A stretch of DNA of 64,000 nucleotides. Source: Linum tenue. Taxonomy: Eukaryota; Streptophyta; Magnoliopsida; Malpighiales; Linaceae. Numbering within the stretch: position 1 is the stretch's first letter; each line of letters opens with the position of its first letter. The notes under the pieces are model-generated. The model was not told the origin of the DNA. It ran no database searches and saw only the letters and a program-made list of their open reading frames with translations. Where the stretch lies: the NCBI GenBank assembly GCA_946122785.1, contig CAMGYJ010000002.1:24402492-24466491 (forward strand), read 5' to 3'. The position numbers and the translations under genes were made by a program. Shown in pieces: positions 56,542 through 64,000 of this stretch.

Positions 56542-57927
56542 TGACACGCTACGACACAACACCTAACAATGGCCAAGTGTAACCAATGAAAAGGACTGCA
56601 GTATAGTGGTGCAAGTAATAAATATCGAATCCCCGGGTCTCTAGATATACTATTTACTCAGCTTCAGTTCATTATCTAGCAAATTAAATTTAGGATTGAT
56701 TAACTAAACTACTCTACTAACTAAACTAAGTAAAACTACTAATTATAATTTGGGAACTCACTTAGGTATGATTCCCCTAGCTTCTCAATTAGGTCCAAGT
56801 TGTAATTCCTTTTGATTGTTTTACTGTTGATTAAACTGCGGAAGATCCTAAATTAGCTTGGAATCTCTTAAGTTGACCAAGCCATCTTAGACAGAATACC
56901 TAGCAGAGGACTAGCCTTCACCGAGATAGACTGCTAAGGCGATTCACACAGATATCCACTACTGGAATGAATTCCAGTACAAAGCAGTGAATTGACTGAC
57001 TCTCGCACAACCAATTCACTACTATCAATCAAGGAAGCTCTCTTAACCTAATCAGATTCTATCTATCAAAGGTTAAAGCAGAAATCAAGAGAATTTGATC
57101 AGGATTCAATTGACTCAATAAATCATGCCTCAATAAATTATAATCACACAATATAGAATCCAAAACTTCATACAAGAAAGATCCTAACAGATGGAACTAG
57201 GGTTCCTCAAAACCTAAGTGAAGGGAAGTTACTCCATAGAGAAGAGAAAGACTGCAGAAATCTGATATAGATCTTCAATCTCCATCTCCAAGCTTGATTC
57301 TCGATCTCCAATGATGAAGAAATCCTCCAAAATATCTCCAAGAATGGCTCTAGATCACCCTCTCTCTCTCTCTCTCTCTTTGGTTCGTCCCTTGGGTGTT
57401 TGGGATCCAAAATCCAGCTCTCCCTCTCCAAAAATTGCAAAACAGCTTTTATACCCGCGGAAACTCGCACCCCCTACTTGCACGGCCGTGCAAATTGAGG
57501 TTTTGGCCGTGCAAACCCCCTGGGTAACTCACACGGCCGTGCAGAATTTTACAGGGCCGTGCACAATTTCCAGCATGCACTCCTAAGCTTCGTTGATCTT
57601 GTTTGAGCTCGTTTGACCTCCGATTCAGGTGTCGTTTGATCCCAGATGCTCGTAGTCTTGTCCTCTTTCATTTCAAGAAAACCTTTCATGATTATTTGTC
57701 AATAAATATAAATCCATTCTTCCTCAATTCATTCCTGAGTTTCTCACCCCGAGTCGCCAATTGATCTCTGATTGGCTTGAAACTTGCACCTAGGCTTCAC
57801 TTTACATGCTAGGACCTGAAATATGACAAAGGAACACAACCTAGCGTAAAATAGTCCAAGAAATAAACACTAAAGCCAAAATGATCAAGAAACGAGGGTG
57901 CAAACTTGTGCAAATACGACGTTATCA
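56542..57927 (-). repeat. 3' LTR of the 56,542-61,770 element
   Basis: 1386 bp, TG...CA. It contains a CT microsatellite (57,359-57,380, about 22 bp) and the CACGGCCGTGCA motifs at 57,480-57,565. It is followed inward by CTCCCACACTTAACCG, the complement of the polypurine tract. Confidence 0.92.
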
Positions 57928-60103
57928 AATTCTCCCACACTTAACCGTTTGCTTGTCCCCAAGCAAACCTGACTCAAACCAATGCAACTCTCCAGAACTT
58001 TATAGAAACATGCAACCACGATCGTCAGTAGAGGAGGTTCTAAGTCATTTGGCCGCTTACGAGGTCAACCAACGCACAAGACACCTCATAGCTTCTTCGG
58101 CGAGAACTCTAGTCCCGAGTCGGGATCGTGCCAAGTAGTGATCGTAGGACAAGTTATTCGTGGACAAAGAGACTCTAAAAAACAAAAACGTCATGGACTC
58201 ACTTTTTTAGGTGCTCTATTTTTTTCCTTTAAAGATGGTTGGAACCCCTTTTTTCTTTTTCTTTGTTTTGTTGTTTGTTTTTTCCAAGGGTCCCAACCTG
58301 TTATTTCCAGAAAACGGGGCTCCCACCTATTAATGGTTTTGAGGGAGCACGGCTCTTACCGGCCATGCCAGAAGCAGCTCTTACCGGCCATGCCGGGAGA
58401 AGATGTCTCGAGCCTCATTCGGGGGAAATAAATGTAAGGGGCTGGAGGTAGTAGGTGGACGTTGGGAACGGATTACCGTCTCCCCATACACACTTTCGCC
58501 CTATTCGCACGGGAGACGTTATTTTAAAGCACATTTTCGAGCACCTTTTATTTCAAAACATGATACAAGAGTCCATGACAGGTAGAGAGTCCACAATACC
58601 ACACAATTCAAGAGTCCTAAGATCACTAATTCACACAATCAATCAACACAATATGAAGAAAAAATGAGACTTCTTAAATGCATCAACATCCTGCATAGTG
58701 CTACACTACCTCCCTAGGTTGCATATTACTATAAAGACTGTCAAAGCATACTGAGCAAGCAGTTGCAAGGAGCACGTGCTTGGAGCCCTCAAATCGAAAT
58801 TTGGACAGTGGACTAGGCTTTAAACATACACAAACAAACAAATATTCACATGCAAACATAATGGAACATCCCCCCACACTTAAGCACGACATTGTCCTCA
58901 ATGGAGGAAAAATAAGGAGTGTAGAACGAAGTTACCAGATCAACCGAAGAGACATAGGGAAAGAAACTGCAAACCGGCTAGTTGGGTTGCCTCCCAACAA
59001 GCGCTTCTTTCACGCCGGGAGATGTACTGTAGCTCCTAAGTTTCGGTCCATGCTAGAACATCTTTGAAGTTGAGGTTATCATCTATGAGGTGGAGTCTCA
59101 AGTCACGAGCAGGTGGTGTGGCAGGTGATGAAGGCTCGTGCACTTGATGCAGCTGAAGTCTCCACCCTCGAGACCTCTTCTTCGTTTCTTCTCTTGTCTC
59201 ATTGCCCCAAACCAAATATAACTGTATCGACTTACCACCATCGCGTCCACCAAGAGGGACCGATGTCGATGTGGCCTTGGTTTGGCAAAGAGACACTGCA
59301 AATGGGTCCTTGCTAAGAAGTTCCTCGAAGTTTGGTGGGGATATTACTTGTATTATAGGGCCGGTGCAAGCCTCTTCCACCTCAACTTCATCCTCAGCCT
59401 AGACACAACTCGCTTCTTCAACACCCCTTCCTTCTTCAAAATGTGGTCTCTCTCCTTGGAAAAGATCAAGAACTACCTCTTCTTTGCTTTCTTACTCATC
59501 CTCCACAACTTCCTGCCTCACCCTTTCTCTCTATTCTTCTTCCATAACGGATTGGAGAGCAAGTTGCCATGCAAGGTTCTCAATAAGTTCAACTTGCATC
59601 TCCTCACTCGGGCCCAGCATGTCAGAGCGAAAATGGGGAAAGTTGTGATCTACCACCAGAGGATACATTTGATCATGATTATCATGGGAGCTTTCCGTGA
59701 CAACTTCTGTATGCTCCTCAACATCCTCATGATTGCCTTCTTCTTCCTCCACCTCTACTTATATGGCAGCATAAAGGTTGTCTTGAGAAAACTGTGAACA
59801 AGCTTTCTTAATTACCTCTATGTGCTTCTTTATGCTTCGAAGGGTATCCTCTGTTTCACGGGGAAAGGAGACGTCAGTTTGGGCAATGGCCTAGATATTA
59901 GAATCCATCTCGGGAAAGGATCTCTCAGGTACTCGAGCAATCTGCTCCACGAGAAGCCTCAAGTGATAGTTTGGATCTGGCTGTGGAGTGTAGCATGGCT
60001 CTTCCGGATGGCCCGTGAAGGCCGCCATGGCTAACTTCAGCTCCGATGGCCCTTCTAGTTGTGGGAGAAATTCTTCTTGATAAGGAGGTTGTTCTTGATA
60101 TGC
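57928..60103 (-). other. Internal region of the family L element, no pol domains
   Basis: Contains the polypurine tract side (57,928-57,950) and non-coding sequence with CAAGCAAACGGTT-type blocks shared with 63,463 onward. A minus-strand 73-codon open stretch (59,531-59,752, very acidic, MEEEEGNHEDVEEHTEVVTE) is part of the decayed gag-like region. No protease, RT or integrase motif was found on either strand. Confidence 0.7.
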
Positions 60104-60256
60104 TCAGGGGTCTGATTGTTCTCCGTAGTAAGGGGGTTGGTACTGGAACCCAAATCCATAGTCTCCTCCTCCTTGATTGCTCCAGGAAGTCTCGGGGTAA
60201 TACCACTCAGATGGTGGTGGATAACCCCACTGGTTAGAGAAGCCATTAGGATCCAT
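60104..60256 (-). pseudogene. Gag-like N-terminus, 50 codons, then broken
   Basis: The minus-strand ATG at 60,256 lies about 110 bp inside the primer-binding site. It encodes MDPNGFSNQWGYPPPSEWYY then PETSWSNQGGGDYGFGFQYQ, with a stop at 60,104. Beyond the stop the same style continues in neighbouring frames: QYQPPYY, PQLEGPSELKLAMAAFTGHP near 60,050, then an acidic EVEEEEGNHEDVEEHTE near 59,750. This Gln/Tyr/Pro-rich N-terminus followed by an acidic region fits a degenerate gag of a Tat/Athila-like element. No capsid core was recognised. Confidence 0.5.
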
Positions 60257-60365
60257 GATTCAGATCTGCACCAACAAAAACAAAAACACCCAAGTGAAAA
60301 GCAAGGGTGAAAAAAAAACGCTAAAGTAACAAACTTCTGCCTTTCCTAATAATCTAAAAAGTTCC

Positions 60366-60386
60366 CCGGCAACGGCGACAAAAACT
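60366..60386 (-). other. Primer-binding site of the family L element
   Basis: The minus strand reads AGTTTTTGTCGCCGTTGCCG directly after the LTR end TGTCA. Many Tat/Athila elements have TTTGGCGCCGTTGCCGGGGA here; this copy has GTCGCC for GGCGCC. Confidence 0.8.
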
Positions 60387-61770
60387 TGACACGCTACGAC
60401 ACAACACCTAACAATGGCAAAGTGTAACCAATGAAAGGGACTGTAGTATAGTGGTGCAAGTAATAAATATCGAATCCCCGGGTCTCTAGATGTACTATTA
60501 CTCAGCTTCAGTTCATTATCTAGCAAATCAAATTTAGGATTGATTAACTAAAATACTCTACTAACTAAACCAAGTAAAACTACTAATTATAGTTTGGGAA
60601 CTCACTTAGGTATGATTCCCCCTAGCTCCTCTATTAGGTCCAAGTTGTAATTCCTTTTGGTTGTTTTACTGTTAATTAAACTGCGGAAGATCCTAAATTA
60701 GCTTGGAATCTCTTAAGCTGACCAAGCCCTCTTAGACAGAATACCCGGCAGGCGACTAGCCTTCACCGAGATAGACGGCTAAGGCGATTCACACAGATAT
60801 CCACTACTGGAATGAATTCCAATACAAAGCAGTGAATTGACTGACTCTCGCACAACCAATTCACTACTATCAATCAAGGAAGCTCTCTTAACCTAATCAG
60901 ATTCTATATATCAAAGGTTAAAGCAGAAATCAAGAGAATTTGATCAGGATTCAATTGACTCAATAAATCATGCCTCAATTGATTATAATCACACAATATA
61001 GCATCCAAAACTTCATACAAGAAAGATCCTAACATATGGAACTAGGGTTCCTCAAAACCTAAGTGAAGGGAAGTTACTCCATAGAGAAGAGAGAGACTAC
61101 AGAAATCTGATCTAGATCTTCAATCTCCATATCCAAGGTTGATTCTCAATCTCCAATGGTGAATAGATCCTCCAAAATATCTCCAAGAATGGCTCAAGAT
61201 CACCCTCTCTCTCTTTGGTTCGTCCCTTGGGTGTTTGGGATCCAAAACCCAGCTCTCCCTCTCCAAAAATCGCAAAACAGCTTTTATACCCACTGAAACT
61301 CGCACCCCTTACTTGCACGGCCGTGAAAATTGAGGTTTTGGCCGTGCATACCCCTGCGAAACTCACACAGCCGTGCAGAATTTTACTGGGCCGTGCACAA
61401 TTTGCAGCATGCACTCCTAAGCTTCGTTGAACTCGTTTGAGCTCGTTTGACCTCCGATTTAGGTACTGTTTGATCCTAGATGCTCGTAGTCTTGTCCTCT
61501 ATATTTTCATGACAACCTTTCATGATTTTTTTATCAATAAAATGATGTATAAATCCATTCTTCCTCAAGTCATTCCCGAGTTTCTCACCCCAAGTCGCCA
61601 ATTGATCTCCGATTGACTTGAAACTTGCGCCTAGGCTTCACTTTACATGCTAGGACCTGAAATATGACAAAGGAACACAACCTAGCATAAAATAGTCCAA
61701 GAAATCAAAAAAATCAAGGAAGAATGATCAAGAAACGAGGGTGCAAACATGTGCAAATACGACATTATCA
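60387..61770 (-). repeat. 5' LTR of the 56,542-61,770 element
   Basis: 1384 bp, TG...CA. It has the same block order as the partner LTR with scattered substitutions, and a shorter CT tract at 61,205-61,214. It is adjacent to the primer-binding site at about 60,366-60,386. Confidence 0.92.
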
Positions 61771-61775
61771 GTTAT

Positions 61776-62102
61776 ATTCATACCAAAGTTTAATTCATTG
61801 GATTTTGCTTGCTTGGAATTAAATTTTAGCAAGCTCATATGGTGTTCCTATGTCGAGATTGATTCATTGAACCTATAGTTTGAAGAAATTGACAAAGTGT
61901 CCTCCAATTTGTTTTCTATCAAAGACGCAACATTTTAACGCACCACCATACTCGAACGTCTTTAGTCCATGATTCTACCAGTATCGGTTGTTTTATTATT
62001 TCATGGTAGGATAACACTATAATTACACGAAAATTTGCCTCTTCATATTTCACTATTTGTTATGTAGTTGAAGTTTATGTGTGTGCAATGCAGGCTTGCA
62101 TG
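61776..62102. other. Spacer between two family L elements
   Basis: About 330 bp, AT-rich and non-coding. With 55,465-56,541 it would have been contiguous before the element inserted at GTTAT. Confidence 0.5.
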
Positions 62103-64000
62103 TGACTCGCTAAAACACAACTCCTAACAATGGCCAAGTAATAAATATCAAATCCACGGGCCTCTAGAGTTACTATTATTCAGCTTCAGTTCATTATCTA
62201 GCAAACCAAATTAATGATTGATTTACAAAACTACTTTACTAACTAAACCAAGGCTAAACTACTAATTATAGGTTGGGAACTCACTTAGGTATGATTCCCC
62301 CTAACTCCTCAATTAGGTCCAAGTTGTAATTCTTTTTTGTTGTTTTACTGTTGATTAAACTGCGGAAGATCCGACAGTAGCTTGGAATCTCTTAAACTGA
62401 CCAATCCCTCTTAGATAGAATACTCAGTAGACGACTAGCCTTCATCGGGATAGACTGCTAAGGCGATTAACACAGATCTCCGCTACTTGGAACGAACTCC
62501 AGTATAAAACAGTGAATCGATTGACTCTCGTACAATCAATTCACTACTATCAATCAAGGAAACTCTCTTAACCAAATCAGATTCTATCTATTTTAGGTTA
62601 AAGTAGAAATCAATAGAATGTGATCATGATCCACTTGACTCAATAAAACATGCCTCAATTGATTATAATCAAACAATATAGCATCCAAAGGTTCAAACAA
62701 CAAAGATCCTAACACATGGAACTAGGGTTCCTCAAAACTTAAGTGAAGGGAAGTTGCTCCATAGAGGAGAGAGATTACCGTATAACTTTCCCGATCTTCA
62801 ATCTTCATGTCTAGACTTGTTCCTTGAGCTTCAATGGTGAAGAATCCTACAAAATAGCTCCAAGAATGGCTCTAGATCACCCTCTCTCTTTGGTTCGTCC
62901 CTTGGGTGCTTGGGAACCAAAACCCAGCTCTCTCTCTCTCTCTCTCCCAAACATCGCAGAAAAAAGACTTATACCCGAGCAAGGAGAAGAAAAACGGTCG
63001 TGTTTTGAAGCCCGTGTTTCAGCCCTGCCGTGTTTCTTCTCGGAAATAAAAACACGGGAACAAGAGGGGAAAACATGACCGTGTTTTCCTGCTCGTGTTT
63101 CTTCCTCCACTCTTGTTTGATGCTTCGTTTCTCCCTCGTCCGGACAACGAATCAGTCTCCGTTTGATCCCAGACGCTCGTAGTCTCGTCCTCTTTCTTTT
63201 ATTGACAAGCTTCCATGATTATTTGTCCATAATATGAGGTAGAAATCCATTCTTCCTCAGGTCATGCTCGAGTTTCTTCTCCCCAATTGCCAAATGATCT
63301 CCGATTGACTTGAAACTTGCGCATATGCTTCACTTTACGTGCTAGGACATGAAATGTGAAAAAGAAACACAAACTAGCGTAAAATTGGCCAAAGTATGAT
63401 AAAAACCAAGCTAAACAATCAAGGAATGAGGGGTAAAAACATGCACAAATACAATGTTACCAAATTCCCCCACACTTCACCGTTTGCTTGTCCCCAAGCA
63501 AACCTCACTTAAACCAATGCAACTCTCCAGACGTTTACAGCAACATGCAACCCTTATCGTCAGTAAAGGACTTCCTAGATCATTTAGCAGCTTACGAGGT
63601 CAACCAACGCACAAGACACCTCCTAGCTTCTTCGACGATAACTCTAGTCCCGAGTCGGGATCATGCCAAGTAGTGATCGTAGGACAAATGATCCGTGGAT
63701 AAAAAGACTCTCAAAAACAGAAAAATCATGGACTCAACCTTTTAGGTGCTCTATTTTTTTCCTTGAAGATGGTTGGAACCCCTTTCTTCTTTTTTCTTCA
63801 TTTCTTGTTTTTTTTTTTTTTTGCAAGGGTTACAATCTGTTATTTTCATAAAACGGGGCTCCCACCTAGCAAAGGTTTTGAGGGAGCTAAGCTCTCACCG
63901 ACCATGCCTGGAGCAGATGTCTCAAGTCTCGTGCAGAAGAAAAAGGTGTAAGGAGGCTGGAGGTAGTAGGTGAAAGTTGGGAACGGATTCCCGTCTCCCC
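62103..64000 (-). mobile_element. Family L element, 3' LTR (62,103-63,462) and start of interior; runs off the window
   Basis: The plus strand starts TGACTCGCTAAAACACAACT and ends ATGTTACCA (63,462), about 1360 bp. It aligns throughout with the LTRs at 56,542 and 60,387 but is clearly more diverged. The interior follows with the polypurine complement TCCCCCACACTTCACCG, and TGCTTGTCCCCAAGCAAACC matches 57,950. The other LTR and target duplication lie outside. The LTR's motif block is replaced by CCCGTGTTT/AAACACGGG repeats (62,995-63,110). Confidence 0.88.

Larger units (their letters stand above)
56542..61770 (-). mobile_element. Complete short-bodied LTR element of family L, 5229 bp, TSD GTTAT
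   Basis: LTRs at 56,542-57,927 (1386 bp) and 60,387-61,770 (1384 bp) start TGACACGCTACGACACAACA and end TTATCA. GTTAT flanks the whole element (56,537-56,541 and 61,771-61,775). The minus-strand primer-binding region next to the 5' LTR reads AGTTTTTGTCGCCGTTGCCG, typical of plant Tat/Athila elements. The polypurine side reads AGTGTGGGAGAATT. The internal part is only 2459 bp and has no pol domains, so this is a non-autonomous, LARD-like element that would depend on enzymes of a relative. The two LTRs look close by eye, suggesting a fairly recent insertion. Confidence 0.92.

Noticed and set aside
59282..59797. 171-codon plus-strand open frame
   Set aside because: It is the antisense shadow of the acidic gag-like region of the family L element; its Phe/Leu-rich ending reflects the complement of Glu/Asp codons.

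Overview
The window is nuclear DNA of a flowering plant. The evidence is an intron-containing gene of the HSP70-15 (HSP110-like) type, a broken copy of the nuclear gene for photosystem II subunit PsbW, plant-type LINEs, a Tat-type Ty3 retrotransposon with a second RNase H, hAT transposons, Helitrons and MITEs, and a short organellar 23S rRNA fragment. I see no bacterial features, CRISPR arrays or tRNA genes. The species cannot be read from the sequence. Everything below is by-eye reading; family names rest on recalled motifs, not on searches.

Layout. 1-1713: 3' part of a decayed LINE (copy C). 2.0-5.1 kb: AT-rich DNA with many TACCA/TGGTA palindromes and a probable non-autonomous Helitron. 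6.5-6.9 kb: LINE and MITE scraps. 7.8-8.4 kb: PsbW pseudogene. 9.9-13.2 kb and 16.6-23.0 kb: two copies (A and B) of one LINE family. Between them lie an unidentified 177-codon ORF and a 2.4-kb solo LTR with perfect 5-bp target duplications. LINE B carries an insert with an antisense piece of organellar 23S rRNA.

23.7-28.3 kb holds the only substantial host gene, HSP70-15-like. Its ATPase exon is intact, but a later exon is partly missing and another has a 1-bp frameshift. 28.7-31.7 kb: a hAT MITE with target duplication, a LINE tail, a Helitron helicase relic and a second MITE. 32,892-37,047 is a hAT transposon with terminal repeats and an 8-bp target duplication; its transposase is split by a MITE that has its own 8-bp duplication. 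37.9-41.0 kb is a Copia remnant whose integrase is split by another MITE.

41.7 kb to the end is a nest. A Helitron-like, exon-bearing stretch (41.7-44.2 kb, perhaps resuming at 55.5-56.5 and 61.8-62.1 kb) is interrupted by an 11.2-kb Tat retrotransposon on the minus strand (44,237-55,459, duplication TGATC). That element holds a solo LTR of a second family (45,923-47,273, duplication TGTGG). Next come a complete short-bodied element of this second family (56,542-61,770, duplication GTTAT) and the first part of another (62,103 to beyond the window). No new defence or metabolic system is visible. The value of the window is its well-delimited nested insertions, several of which can be relatively dated.
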